Shown here: positions 8,860 through 17,905 of the stretch, piece after piece
Layout: the number at the start of each line of letters is the position of its first letter
Numbering within the stretch: position 1 is the first letter of the stretch
Assembly (NCBI RefSeq): GCF_001730315.1
Contig: NZ_MIKC01000012.1
Location: 231,591 to 295,590, forward strand
Direction: 5' to 3'
Length of the DNA: 64,000 bases
Source: Enterococcus ureilyticus
Lineage (GTDB): Bacteria; Bacillota; Bacilli; Lactobacillales; Enterococcaceae
The notes under the pieces: model-generated
What the model was told of the DNA's origin: nothing
The model's input: only the letters and a program-made list of their open reading frames with translations
Database searches by the model: none
Translations under genes and position numbers: made by a program

Positions 8860-8903
8860 GTTGTTGACTTCTAAAAAAAGTTGATGATTCGTGTTTTTTT
8901 TAT
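8860..8903 (+). terminator. Imperfect terminator hairpin after the hydrolase
   Basis: An imperfect stem (TGTTGTTGACTT with AAGTTGATGATTC) is followed by a run of seven T at about 8895-8901. The rest of the gap to 9030 holds only weak promoter-like sequence (TTGACA near 8932). Confidence 0.5.
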
Positions 8904-9030
8904 CTGGAAAAGTGTTGAATTAACATTGACATCAAGGATTTCTAGTATTGTTATTCCATCCTTTCTTTGTCATAATGGTAGATAAGCTAAATAGAAGCAG
9001 GTTCTGGAGAAAGAGAAGGTGCGTTGGGTT

Positions 9031-11172
9031 ATGAATTGTTGGGAAATATTGGGGTTGGAACCAACTTCAGATAAAAAAAAGATAAAGCGGGCCTATGCTG
9101 CAAAACTAAAAACAATAAATGTAGAAGATGAGGCGATTGCGTTTCAAAAGCTAAAAGAAGCCTTTGATTCGGCTATTTTTCTAGCAGGAACGATTATTGA
9201 AAGTGGTCGACCTATCGAAAAATCAACAACTATAGCCGCAATTGAAGCAGCAGATGAAGAGCCACCGAACGATATAGAACAAAAAGTCGAGCTAAAGACA
9301 AGTAAGTTAGAACATGAAAAGACACAACAGACTGTTCAAAATAATGAAGAAATAACATTCGAACAAGACTCGTTTGAGCGCAAGGAAAATAATCAAAGCA
9401 TAACGAAACCAGAGACAATCACTCAAAGCCAAACGAACAACGTTGAACACTTTGATCATAAATTAGCAGCACTTTATGACGAAATGGCGTTCTTTTCTGA
9501 AGTAGAAAAATGGACGTTGCTATTTTCAGAAGATCTGGAGTGGTCAATTGATGAACATGGTGACATTTCAGATATAATGAAGGGATTTTTACTGGCAAAT
9601 TATCGTGTATTATCCAAGCAAGTTATTGAGTATATTGGTGAATTTTTTGATTTTGATTCGTTGATCAAAGATTATAAATCTGGCGATTATTTTTGTTATA
9701 CATGGGCAGCGATCAAGCAGGTTCCATCTTTTTCATTTGACATCTATCAGAATATTCAATTAGAACAGCGGATTGCCTATTTTACGGATCGATATGAACT
9801 TTTTCACCTTTTCGACAATGGTCTTCCAGATCAAGCTCTTTGGCAAGAGCGTTTGAATTCATGTCACGCTGTGACGACAAAAGATCAAGATGTCATCAAT
9901 TTGCAAATTGCGCATCTTTTGATGAATGATTTTAGACTAGAACAGGAACATACGGTCAGCTCATTGAATGAATTATTGGCTGAAGTCCTTGCCTTGAATG
10001 AGACGAATACGAGTGTTTTTTTTAGAACCTATTATGAATGGGTCAAAAATGAAGGATCTGCCAACGCTGTCTTGATTTATGATAAAAGCGAAGTAACCAT
10101 TCCAACGACAACGATTGATTTATTAACAGGCTATGTTTATTTTCGCTTAAAACGTCATTCTCGTGTAAAAGAATGCTGGGCAGAATTAGCCAAAAAAGAC
10201 CCGGCATTATTTCAATCAAAAGAATTGGCTATGTTACAAGTGATAGAACCGCCCCAAGGTCCTCTCAAAAAAGAAAAGGGTGTGGGCAGAAATATATGGG
10301 CTGTTTGTTTGATCCTCTTGGCACTGTTTAAAATTGGTAATAGTTTGTTTCGACTTGAAGAACGGAATTCTTATACCACTCCTTCTGATATTCAATCCTT
10401 TGTCAGTGGAGAAAGTGAATCCAAAGCTAGCTATTTTACAGATGAAGTATCAGATTTAAAAGAAAGTGAGAATTTGTATGATCAATTTCTTTATTACTTT
10501 TTTATCAATCGAGAAGATACGGATCGTGATACGTTTGTAGAAGAACATTTAGTTGGAAAAGCCAAGGAACAAGCTAAGCAAATGGTAGTTTCAGAGTTAC
10601 CCAAAATAACGATCGAATCCAAATATGATTTCTATTCTTCACCAGATAACGTTTCAGAATATGGCTTTGTCACAGCATTGAATTTACTAGATGAAGAGGA
10701 ACCGTTCATCATTCTTCAAGAAACAAATGATGAAAAAATCGAAAATGTTTATGGAGAGGGTTGGGAATTATTACCACAAGATAAATTCGAGGAATTGTGG
10801 GCGGATATTCAAGTTCGGCCAATAATGTCGCAAAAGTTTTTTGTTGTTTATTATTTATTATCTGATGAACGTGATCAAAATTTAAAAGATCATTCAGAAT
10901 ATGTTACAGATAATGTCAAACAATTGTTGGAGAAAAATAGTAAAATGCCTAAAGCAGATGAGTTCGAAGGGGGGACTTGGCAGATCAGCCAAGATGATGA
11001 GGACAAACTATACACAATCATCAATGATGAAAAACACGACCATCGTTATATTCTCTCCTATGACACCTATGGACGCTTGGAACATATTTATGGAGAAAAC
11101 TGGGAAAAATTAGATGCGAATAAAACCAAGCTGATTTACGATAAAGCCGAAGAAGAAGTGGGGGTTTACTGA
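9031..11172 (+). CDS. J-domain-like membrane protein with duplicated C-terminal module
   Basis: A 713-residue protein. The N-terminus (MNCWEILGLEPTSDKKKIKR) is a J-like domain but lacks the HPD tripeptide needed to stimulate DnaK, so it is a degenerate J domain. A Gln/Glu/Thr-rich linker follows to about residue 145, and then a helical region. One membrane helix lies near residues 425-442 (IWAVCLILLALFKI). After it come two related modules of about 110 residues, each ending in a YGE-x-WE-x-L motif. ATG at 9031 uses AAGGTG nine bases upstream; a GTG at 9019 is an alternative. Function unknown. The C-terminal modules are probably extracellular. Confidence 0.7.
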   Translation: MNCWEILGLEPTSDKKKIKRAYAAKLKTINVEDEAIAFQKLKEAFDSAIFLAGTIIESGRPIEKSTTIAAIEAADEEPPNDIEQKVELKTSKLEHEKTQQTVQNNEEITFEQDSFERKENNQSITKPETITQSQTNNVEHFDHKLAALYDEMAFFSEVEKWTLLFSEDLEWSIDEHGDISDIMKGFLLANYRVLSKQVIEYIGEFFDFDSLIKDYKSGDYFCYTWAAIKQVPSFSFDIYQNIQLEQRIAYFTDRYELFHLFDNGLPDQALWQERLNSCHAVTTKDQDVINLQIAHLLMNDFRLEQEHTVSSLNELLAEVLALNETNTSVFFRTYYEWVKNEGSANAVLIYDKSEVTIPTTTIDLLTGYVYFRLKRHSRVKECWAELAKKDPALFQSKELAMLQVIEPPQGPLKKEKGVGRNIWAVCLILLALFKIGNSLFRLEERNSYTTPSDIQSFVSGESESKASYFTDEVSDLKESENLYDQFLYYFFINREDTDRDTFVEEHLVGKAKEQAKQMVVSELPKITIESKYDFYSSPDNVSEYGFVTALNLLDEEEPFIILQETNDEKIENVYGEGWELLPQDKFEELWADIQVRPIMSQKFFVVYYLLSDERDQNLKDHSEYVTDNVKQLLEKNSKMPKADEFEGGTWQISQDDEDKLYTIINDEKHDHRYILSYDTYGRLEHIYGENWEKLDANKTKLIYDKAEEEVGVY

Positions 11173-11225
11173 TAGAGCATTGAGGAAGAGATAATAAACT
11201 TTTTTAATTGAATATAGATTGAAAG

Positions 11226-11270
11226 AAAGTTATATCTGAACATCTCTTGATTTCAGAGTAACTTTTTTAT
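11226..11270 (+). terminator. Rho-independent terminator
   Basis: AAGTTA and ATCTGAA (about 11227-11241) pair with TTCAGA and GTAACTT (about 11252-11264), followed by a T-run at 11264-11270. Confidence 0.7.
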
Positions 11271-11312
11271 TTCATTATTATGGTAAAAATTAAAAAATAA
11301 TCAAAAAATGTG

Positions 11313-11318
11313 TATAAT
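11313..11318 (+). promoter_or_regulatory. -10 box of the 5-oxoproline operon
   Basis: TATAAT at 11313-11318 preceded by TGTG, with AT-rich sequence upstream. A small hairpin-forming repeat (ATCAGA...TCTGAT, about 11344-11370) lies in the leader and could be an operator. Confidence 0.5.
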
Positions 11319-11417
11319 AAAGAGGTCATTCTTTGTATGGGAATCAGATTGAGTTGATAACTCTGATACCTTTCAAAAAATGAACCAAACTATCAAATGA
11401 AGAAAGAAGTGTGACGA

Positions 11418-12119
11418 GTGGAAAATATTCTTAGTTTATTAGGTGTACTAATTGTCATAGTTGGCTTTACTATGAAACTAGACTCAATTTTGATTGTAAT
11501 GATTGCTTTAGTTGTTACCGCTTTGGTGGGCGGCATTGGTTTGGAAGGGATGCTAGATATTCTAGGTACAAGTTTTGTAAGTAACAGAGGAATGGCTATT
11601 TTTATTATTATTATGTTAGCAACAGGAACCTTAGAAAGAAACGGCTTAAAAGAATCAGCAGCTTCTTTGATCAGACGATTCAAAAAAGTTTCAGCTGGAT
11701 TGATTATTGATATTTATGGCGTTTTTCGAATGATTTTTGCCGCTTTCAACGTTAGTTTTGGTGGAGTGGCAGGATTTGTTCGACCAATTATCTTACCAAT
11801 GTCGCTGGGAGCAGTTGAATCTCAAAATTTAGAATTAAATAAAGAGTATGAAGAAGAGTTAAAAGGAATGGCCTCAGCAATGGAAAATATTTGCTGGTTC
11901 TTTGGTCAAGTATTATTTATCGGTGGTTCTGGAGGACTGTTGGTTCAATCAACTTTAAAAGAATTAGGGTATGAAGTCAGCTTAGTGCAACTCGCAGCTG
12001 TTGAAATTCCTGTAGCCTTAGTAGCATTAGTTACGGCAAGCATTTATTTCTATACCAAGGATCGTCGCTTGATGAAAAAATATTATGGTACTACCAAACA
12101 AAAAGGAGGGCTATCATGA
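11418..12119 (+). CDS. DUF969 membrane protein, putative 5-oxoproline transporter subunit
   Basis: A 233-residue integral membrane protein with about six hydrophobic segments, matching the DUF969 family as I know it. This family travels with DUF979 and pyrrolidone-carboxylate peptidase and is often annotated as one half of a 5-oxoproline (pyroglutamate) transporter. It starts with GTG at 11418; the ribosome site is weak. Its stop overlaps the next ATG by four bases, so the two subunits are translationally coupled. Confidence 0.85.
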   Translation: MENILSLLGVLIVIVGFTMKLDSILIVMIALVVTALVGGIGLEGMLDILGTSFVSNRGMAIFIIIMLATGTLERNGLKESAASLIRRFKKVSAGLIIDIYGVFRMIFAAFNVSFGGVAGFVRPIILPMSLGAVESQNLELNKEYEEELKGMASAMENICWFFGQVLFIGGSGGLLVQSTLKELGYEVSLVQLAAVEIPVALVALVTASIYFYTKDRRLMKKYYGTTKQKGGLS

Positions 12120-13060
12120 ATTATTTTATGAACTCAGATATTTTGCTTGGTGAGAAGTTATTAGAAGTTTTATATATTTTAATGGGCTTAATTTTGATAT
12201 ACACAGGCGTGAAGAATTTAGTAGATAAAAGTAATCCTCATCGTTATGGAACAGGTTATTTTTGGTGTGCTTTGGGGATCGTAATTGGTGGTGGACGTTT
12301 TATCCCATCTTTGATCAGCGGTATCCTAATTTTTTCAATGACGATTCCAGCTATTTTGAAAAAAGTTAGTAAGGGGCAAAGTAAACTACCTTCTAAAGAA
12401 TATATGCAGCAAATGTCTGATAAGTTGGGAATGAAAATCTTTATTCCAGCTTTAAGTATTGGGGTTTTTGCCATTATATTTGCATTGTTTACAAAACTTG
12501 GCGCACTTGTTGGTGTGGGCGTGGGTGTTTTAGTAGCAATTATGATCCTGATGCTTTATTCTAAAAACAATAAACCTACTACATTTTTGGATGATGCAGC
12601 AGATATGCTTGGCACAGTTGGGCCATTAAGTATGTTACCGATGCTACTGGCATCACTCGGGGCGGTGTTTACTAGTGCTGGGGTAGGTACAGTGATTTCA
12701 TCTGCGGTGGGTACGATTGTACCGCAAGGAAATGTCACTGTTGGGATTATCATCTACGCTTTTGGCATGATGTTGTTTACGATTATTATGGGAAACGCAT
12801 TTGCTGCAATTACAGTGATGACGGTTGGCATCGGTGCACCATTTGTCTTAGCCTATGGAGCAAATCCAGCATTGATTGGTATGCTAGCTTTGACATGTGG
12901 CTATTGCGGCACATTATTGACACCAATGGCTGCAAACTTTAATATCGTACCAGTAGCAATGTTAGAAATGAAGGATAAATATGGTGTAATTAAAAATCAA
13001 TGGTTTATCGCATTATTTATGTTTGTTTTTCAAGTTATTTATATGATCTTATTTAAATAA
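12116..13060 (+). CDS. DUF979 membrane protein, putative 5-oxoproline transporter subunit
   Basis: A 314-residue protein with about nine hydrophobic segments and a conserved-looking glycine-rich core (TCGYCGTLLTPMAANF). It matches the DUF979 family, partner of DUF969. ATGA overlap with the upstream stop and an AAAGGAGGG site show coupled translation. With pcp downstream the operon would import or export 5-oxoproline released from N-terminally blocked peptides. Direction of transport is inferred, not shown. Confidence 0.85.
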   Translation: MNYFMNSDILLGEKLLEVLYILMGLILIYTGVKNLVDKSNPHRYGTGYFWCALGIVIGGGRFIPSLISGILIFSMTIPAILKKVSKGQSKLPSKEYMQQMSDKLGMKIFIPALSIGVFAIIFALFTKLGALVGVGVGVLVAIMILMLYSKNNKPTTFLDDAADMLGTVGPLSMLPMLLASLGAVFTSAGVGTVISSAVGTIVPQGNVTVGIIIYAFGMMLFTIIMGNAFAAITVMTVGIGAPFVLAYGANPALIGMLALTCGYCGTLLTPMAANFNIVPVAMLEMKDKYGVIKNQWFIALFMFVFQVIYMILFK

Positions 13061-13078
13061 TAAGTCAAACAACTCTTC

Positions 13079-13200
13079 ACAGGCTAGCTTCTCGGAAAAA
13101 AGATAAAAATAGAATGTGACAAAAAAAGCGTCACTTTAGATTTTTCCTATTTTTCAGTCGAAGCAAAACGAGCCTGTTAAGCTTTTAAATTTTAGGAGGT
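13079..13200 (+). repeat. Structured leader element, copy 1 (before pcp)
   Basis: About 120 bases running up to and including the pcp ribosome site. It folds as a nested hairpin: ACAGGCT/AGCCTGT outside, GCTTC/GAAGC next, an A-rich/T-rich arm, and GTGAC/GTCAC at the tip. The same element lies before clpB at 53239-53354 with the same blocks (CGGAAAAAAGATAAAA, TTTTCCTATTTTTCAGTCG, AGCTTTTAAATTT, AGGAGGT). It has no terminator-type T-run. It could be a cis-acting RNA or a dispersed repeat. Confidence 0.7.
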
Positions 13201-13207
13201 TTTTATT

Positions 13208-13852
13208 ATGAAAGTATTAGTAACGGGTTTTGATCCTTTTGGCGGGGATTCTGTCAATCCAGCGTATGAGGCGGTAAAAATGATTCCTGATGAAGTCGCA
13301 GGAGCAAAAATAATCAAATTAGAGATTCCCACGGTTTTTAAAGAGAGTGGAGAAGTATTGGAAGTTGCAATCAAAGAACATCAACCTGATATCGTTATTT
13401 GTGTTGGGCAAGCTGGCGGGCGCAGTGCTGTTTCCTTTGAACGAGTAGCCATCAATTTAGCTGAAGCAAGAATTCCTGACAATAAAGGAAATCAACCAAT
13501 TGGAGCAAAACTTGAAGAGGATGGTCAAACTGCTTACTTTACGACTTTACCAATCAAAGCGATGATGAAGAATGTTCAAAATCACGGGTTGCCTGCCTAC
13601 ATTTCATATACAGCTGGTACTTTCGTTTGCAATGATATCATGTATCGTTTATTGTATATGATCGACAAAGAATTCCCAAAAATCAAAGGTGGTTTTATCC
13701 ATGTGCCGTTTGAACCGACTCAAGTCATCGATCGACCGGTTGGAACACCTTCAATGCCAATTCAAACAATTGCCGATTCATTGCTCTATGCAATTGAAGC
13801 AGCAGTAATAACGAAAGAAGATATTGAAGAGAATACTGGAACAACACATTAG
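13208..13852 (+). CDS. pcp: Pyrrolidone-carboxylate peptidase (pyroglutamyl peptidase I)
   Basis: Cytosolic cysteine peptidase (family C15) that removes N-terminal pyroglutamate from peptides. The N-terminal [11 protein letters not shown] is diagnostic. The catalytic triad is visible as Glu78 (SFERVAIN), Cys141 (GTFVCND) and His165 (GFIHVPF). Length of 214 residues is standard. TAGGAGG lies eight bases before ATG. It closes the DUF969-DUF979-pcp operon and is followed by a strong terminator. Confidence 0.97.
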   Translation: MKVLVTGFDPFGGDSVNPAYEAVKMIPDEVAGAKIIKLEIPTVFKESGEVLEVAIKEHQPDIVICVGQAGGRSAVSFERVAINLAEARIPDNKGNQPIGAKLEEDGQTAYFTTLPIKAMMKNVQNHGLPAYISYTAGTFVCNDIMYRLLYMIDKEFPKIKGGFIHVPFEPTQVIDRPVGTPSMPIQTIADSLLYAIEAAVITKEDIEENTGTTH

Positions 13853-13872
13853 AGACATTGCTGATCAAACAT

Positions 13873-13907
13873 GGAAGAACAAAACACTTGTTTTGTTCTT
13901 CCTTTTT
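13873..13907 (+). terminator. Strong rho-independent terminator after pcp
   Basis: GGAAGAACAAAACA pairs with the complementary arm ending TTGTTCTTCC across a short loop, followed by TTTTT. Confidence 0.9.
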
Positions 13908-13947
13908 CATTATGAAACGTAAGAATGTATAAATGATTATATTTCAA

Positions 13948-13968
13948 TGATAATGATTCTCATTATCA
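13948..13968 (+). promoter_or_regulatory. Fur box (iron-responsive operator)
   Basis: A perfect inverted repeat: TGATAATGA, three bases, TCATTATCA. This matches the classical Fur consensus (GATAATGATAATCATTATC type). It lies 42 bases before the first gene of the ECF operon, over the expected promoter, with TATACT at about 13980-13985 as -10. It predicts derepression of the operon under iron limitation. Confidence 0.88.
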
Positions 13969-14010
13969 TTTTGTTGTGCTATACTAACGAAATAGGAAAG
14001 GAGTGATTCA

Positions 14011-15183
14011 ATGAAAGAAATAAATCTGGCAACATTTTCACTTAAATATGATAAACAAGCAACAGAGCGTTGTTCGGTGAAGCTTGATGAGCACACCTAC
14101 ATTGAGGATAAACAGCTACCAAGTTATTTATTTGGTGAATCAACATTGTCGTTTTTTGATTTTTATCAAGCAGATTGCTCAGGTTTTGTAGAAAGCGATT
14201 ATACGTTGTCTGAAAAATTTCAGCAAATTATCAGTAGATTTCCGCATACAAATCAACAAAAAATACTTTTGACTGATGACAATAGCTATAGCATTAAAAA
14301 TATACCAGTTTATATCACGGTTACTGACTATATCTTAGCCAGTAGTTCTCCTGAAGCTTATCCAGAGTTCAAAGAAAAGCTAGAAACGATTCACTCGTTA
14401 AAACCTGTGAATGACGATGAACAAACATTTGTCAGCAGCTATAAAAGAAAACGGCTATTTCTAGATGGTACCTATGGGGCAAGAGAGTTACTTGAAAATA
14501 GTCAGGAAAAAAATGGCAAAGCTATTCAAAGTCAACTTGAATACGTGAATGAAATGTATTATTTTTCTCATTATAGTTATGCTGCAATGGTTCAATTTTT
14601 ACCAGAATATGAGATAACAACTTATGATCAGTTTCATGAAGCTTATGGTAAATATATATATAGTGTTACAATAACTAAAAATGGTAAGACTGTCCCACTT
14701 TTATGGCCTGATTATTTGTACCACAAACCAGAAAATCATTTAGAATTTGGTCTTTTAGCGAATTCAAATCAACTAAGGTATCAACTGTTTGACAAGTGGG
14801 AAAAAGAGGAAGAAGTGAGCCTCGACATCCTAGCGGAGGGCTTTGAAGATGTTCATTTTAGGACTCGTTTAAAGCAACCCATGCGATTCTCGCCACACCT
14901 ATCTAAATCTGACTATATACTTGGCGAGACGATTTCTCTATCGATCGACAATGGCTTGGTGAAAGAATTAGAACAGCAAACTGCTCGTTTTGAATTAGTC
15001 AAATCAAAGAAAATTTCTGAAAATGGCTATTCTTTAGACTTTGAGTTACTTGAAGAGGAACTTTTACTATCTGGTGCGCAGTTTGAAAAAGCGGGACGTT
15101 ATCAGTTAAAAATTATTAGTGAAACATATGGACAGCTATTATTTTTATTCACATTAAAACAAGAAGGGTCAATACAAAAATGA
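14011..15183 (+). CDS. Uncharacterised protein, first gene of the Fur-controlled ECF operon
   Basis: A 390-residue protein with no signal peptide, lipobox or membrane helix, so predicted cytosolic. It is rich in aromatic residues (FFDFYQADCSGF, YYFSHYSYAAM) and has several His residues that could serve haem or metal. I do not recognise the family. AAAGGAG lies upstream of ATG. It overlaps the S-component gene by four bases (ATGA), so it is made in step with the transporter. Being the first gene after the Fur box, a role in haem or siderophore handling is plausible but unproven. Confidence 0.7.
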   Translation: MKEINLATFSLKYDKQATERCSVKLDEHTYIEDKQLPSYLFGESTLSFFDFYQADCSGFVESDYTLSEKFQQIISRFPHTNQQKILLTDDNSYSIKNIPVYITVTDYILASSSPEAYPEFKEKLETIHSLKPVNDDEQTFVSSYKRKRLFLDGTYGARELLENSQEKNGKAIQSQLEYVNEMYYFSHYSYAAMVQFLPEYEITTYDQFHEAYGKYIYSVTITKNGKTVPLLWPDYLYHKPENHLEFGLLANSNQLRYQLFDKWEKEEEVSLDILAEGFEDVHFRTRLKQPMRFSPHLSKSDYILGETISLSIDNGLVKELEQQTARFELVKSKKISENGYSLDFELLEEELLLSGAQFEKAGRYQLKIISETYGQLLFLFTLKQEGSIQK

Positions 15184-15797
15184 AAAAGTTAAAAATTCAA
15201 GATTTTATTTCAGTTGGCATTTATACAGCAATTTATTTTTTAGTCGTAACAATTGCAATGGTTATTTTACGTTTTACGATTCCCGCATTTAATTCAGTGT
15301 TAATCCCAAGTGCCACTGCTCTTTTTGCTGGAATCGTGTATCTATTAGTGCTCCATCGAATTCCTCGTTTTGGGGCAATTACAATCATGGGTAGTGTAAT
15401 GGGGCTGTTCTTCTTAGTTTCCGGTCACTTTCCGTTATCCTTTTTGCCCAATATAGTGTGTGCGGTAGCAGCTGATTGGATTCAATATCGTACAAAATTA
15501 TCGGAAAAAATCCGAACGCTACTTAGTTATACGGTTTTTAGTTTTGGTTTAATGGGGCCAGTTTTACCCTTATGGTTCATGAAAAATGCATATGTTGATT
15601 CACTGGTAGCACGTGGTAAAGATACTGTTTATATCGATAAAGTTTTTGCGCCGATCACAACAACGACCTTTTATGTGTGTGTTGTCTCTGTAATTCTGTG
15701 TAGTATTGTAGGGCTATTGATTGGCCAAAAAATTTATGAAAAGCACTTTGATAAAACTAAAGGAAAAAATTATGGAAAAAACATACGTAACGTTTGA
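15180..15797 (+). CDS. ECF transporter S component, MptD family
   Basis: A 205-residue integral membrane protein with about six hydrophobic segments, resembling the MptD/Trep_Strep group of substrate-binding S components of energy-coupling-factor importers. It would bind the transported compound within the membrane. Its start overlaps the upstream stop, and its end overlaps the EcfT start at 15772 by 26 bases. The Fur box and the IsdG-like gene suggest haem or another iron compound as substrate. Confidence 0.8.
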   Translation: MKKLKIQDFISVGIYTAIYFLVVTIAMVILRFTIPAFNSVLIPSATALFAGIVYLLVLHRIPRFGAITIMGSVMGLFFLVSGHFPLSFLPNIVCAVAADWIQYRTKLSEKIRTLLSYTVFSFGLMGPVLPLWFMKNAYVDSLVARGKDTVYIDKVFAPITTTTFYVCVVSVILCSIVGLLIGQKIYEKHFDKTKGKNYGKNIRNV

Positions 15798-16470
15798 TCC
15801 CAGAAGTAAATTATGTACGATTTTGTTTGCCAGTTTTTTGTTGATGTTCCCATTGCCTTTTAAAGCCGAGATCTTATTTGTGTCACTGTTATATAGCCTA
15901 TTTATTTTAAATGGCAGCCTAAAAAAAGGAACAATTTTTTATAGTATTTTTTGGTTGCTCGTTTTAGGCGACTATTTACTTTTCCCCTATATCGACAACT
16001 CTTTTGCCGCTTTTTTTGACTTCTTGTTTGTTGGCAATCGACGGATGCTGCCCACCATTATGGCAGCCGCTTTTGCAATGAATCGAACAAGAATCAGTGA
16101 GTGGATCGCCGCTTTGAAGAAATGTCACATACCGTTTAGTTTAATTATTCCATTAACCGTGTTGTTCCGTTTTTTTCCCACTCTTTTTCAAGATTTTAAA
16201 AGTATTCGTAATGCTATGAAATATAGGGGGATTGCAGTTTCTACTGTGGATTTGTTTCTTCATCCATTTCAAACGATGGAGTATATCATTGTTCCAATTT
16301 TAATGTCTGCTGAAAATACTTCACTAGACTTATCCTCTGCCGCTTTAGTAAGAGGCTTAGCTAATCCGACGACTCATACAAGTATTTATGAGATTCGTTT
16401 GAAAATACAAGATTACGTTTTGATCGGCATTTTAGTGTTATCTGGAATTATTGGGAGGTTGATTGAATGA
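15772..16470 (+). CDS. ECF transporter T component (EcfT-like)
   Basis: A 232-residue membrane protein with hydrophobic segments in the N-terminal half and the EcfT coupling-type motif SAALVRGL in the C-terminal cytosolic helices, which contact the ATPases. ATG at 15772 (MEKTYVTFDPRSK) has AAGGAAAA upstream and gives the usual EcfT N-terminus. It ends four bases into the ATPase gene. This T component is dedicated to the operon, so it is a group I-like ECF system rather than one sharing the housekeeping EcfAAT. Confidence 0.82.
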   Translation: MEKTYVTFDPRSKLCTILFASFLLMFPLPFKAEILFVSLLYSLFILNGSLKKGTIFYSIFWLLVLGDYLLFPYIDNSFAAFFDFLFVGNRRMLPTIMAAAFAMNRTRISEWIAALKKCHIPFSLIIPLTVLFRFFPTLFQDFKSIRNAMKYRGIAVSTVDLFLHPFQTMEYIIVPILMSAENTSLDLSSAALVRGLANPTTHTSIYEIRLKIQDYVLIGILVLSGIIGRLIE

Positions 16471-17885
16471 TTGACTTGCATAATGTGGGGTTCGCTTATG
16501 AGGACCAAGCTAAGATCATCCAACAAGTGGATTTAGAGGTCAAAGCGGGTGAATTTATTGTATTATGTGGTAAAAGCGGTTGTGGTAAATCGACGTTATT
16601 AAGGATTTTAAACGGCTTGATACCTGAATTGTATGCTGGTGATCTAACGGGAACAGGAACTGTCTTAGAGCAAGATCTATTGACGAAAGAATTCAACGCA
16701 TATGTTCGAGAAATCGGCGTGGTGTTCCAAAATCCTAAGACCCAATTTTTTACGAGTGATGTGTATTCTGAACTGGCTTTTGCTATGGAAAATTATGGTG
16801 TTCCTCAAAATGAAATGATTGCACGAATCAAGGAAATAACTCGTTTGTTTTCATTAGAGGAATTTTTAGAGCGAAGTATGTTTCATTTGTCTGGTGGAGA
16901 AAAACAATTGATCGCTTTTGCATCAGCTAGCATGTTGAAGCATCGGCTATTTTTATTGGATGAACCTTCAAGCAATTTAGATGAAGCAACAATTGATCGC
17001 TTGAAAACCTACTTACAAGTATTAAAAGAGCAAGGAATGACGATCATTGTTTCTGAACATCGGCTGTATTATTTAACCGAGCTTGCAGACCGATATTTAG
17101 TGATGGATAAAGGTGAAATCATCAAAAGTTATTCTAGACAAGAAATGGACAGAAAATCCCCAGCTGATATCCGGGCAATGGGATTAAGATCCCTTGAGCA
17201 GACGTATTTCACAAAGTGTAGGGTAGAAACAAAAGAGATTGGGGAAGTTGTGTTAACCTGCGAAGGTCTTGATTTTCATTACCGCAAGCAAGCTTCTGTG
17301 TTGAACATTCCTTCACTAAGATTGACAAGTGGTTCTATTACAGGAATTATTGGTCATAATGGAGCAGGAAAATCGACATTTTCTAAGATTTTATCAGGAT
17401 TGGTCAAGGTAAAACAGGGAATGATCCAGTTGAATGGCTCTGTAATGTCAGCCAAAGAGTTGATCAAGGAAAGTTTTGTTGTGATGCAAGATGTCAATTT
17501 ACAGTTGTTTTTTGAAACAGTAGAAAAAGAAATTCGTTTAAATGCCAAAAATATACATGACGTTGATAAAGTTGTGAAAATGCTTAACCTAGAATCTCTT
17601 TTGACGAGACATCCCCAAACACTATCGGGAGGTGAGAAGCAGCGTGTAGCAATTGCTAGTGCTGTTTTATCTGGTAAAAAGTTACTTATTTTTGATGAAC
17701 CGACCAGTGGGTTGGATTTATTGCATATGGAAGAAGTCAGCAATACAATTCGTTGGCTGCTTCAGGCAAATATTTTAGTATTGGTAATCACCCATGATAA
17801 AGAATTTCTGAATCAAACCTGTCAACGAGTTCTTCATTTTGATCAAGGACAAATTATTGAAGACTACTTTATTGAAACACACTAA
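16467..17885 (+). CDS. ECF transporter ATPase, two ABC domains fused in one chain
   Basis: A 472-residue protein carrying two ABC ATPase domains. Domain 1 (about 1-225) has Walker A GKSGCGKST, signature LSGGEKQ and Walker B LLDEPSSNLD. Domain 2 (about 255-472) has GHNGAGKST, LSGGEKQR and IFDEPTSGLD. Housekeeping EcfA1 and EcfA2 are separate proteins, so the fusion marks a dedicated transporter. It overlaps the T gene by four bases and is followed after 20 bases by the IsdG-like gene. Confidence 0.9.
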   Translation: MIDLHNVGFAYEDQAKIIQQVDLEVKAGEFIVLCGKSGCGKSTLLRILNGLIPELYAGDLTGTGTVLEQDLLTKEFNAYVREIGVVFQNPKTQFFTSDVYSELAFAMENYGVPQNEMIARIKEITRLFSLEEFLERSMFHLSGGEKQLIAFASASMLKHRLFLLDEPSSNLDEATIDRLKTYLQVLKEQGMTIIVSEHRLYYLTELADRYLVMDKGEIIKSYSRQEMDRKSPADIRAMGLRSLEQTYFTKCRVETKEIGEVVLTCEGLDFHYRKQASVLNIPSLRLTSGSITGIIGHNGAGKSTFSKILSGLVKVKQGMIQLNGSVMSAKELIKESFVVMQDVNLQLFFETVEKEIRLNAKNIHDVDKVVKMLNLESLLTRHPQTLSGGEKQRVAIASAVLSGKKLLIFDEPTSGLDLLHMEEVSNTIRWLLQANILVLVITHDKEFLNQTCQRVLHFDQGQIIEDYFIETH

Positions 17886-17905
17886 AAAGAAATGGAGGAA
17901 TAACT

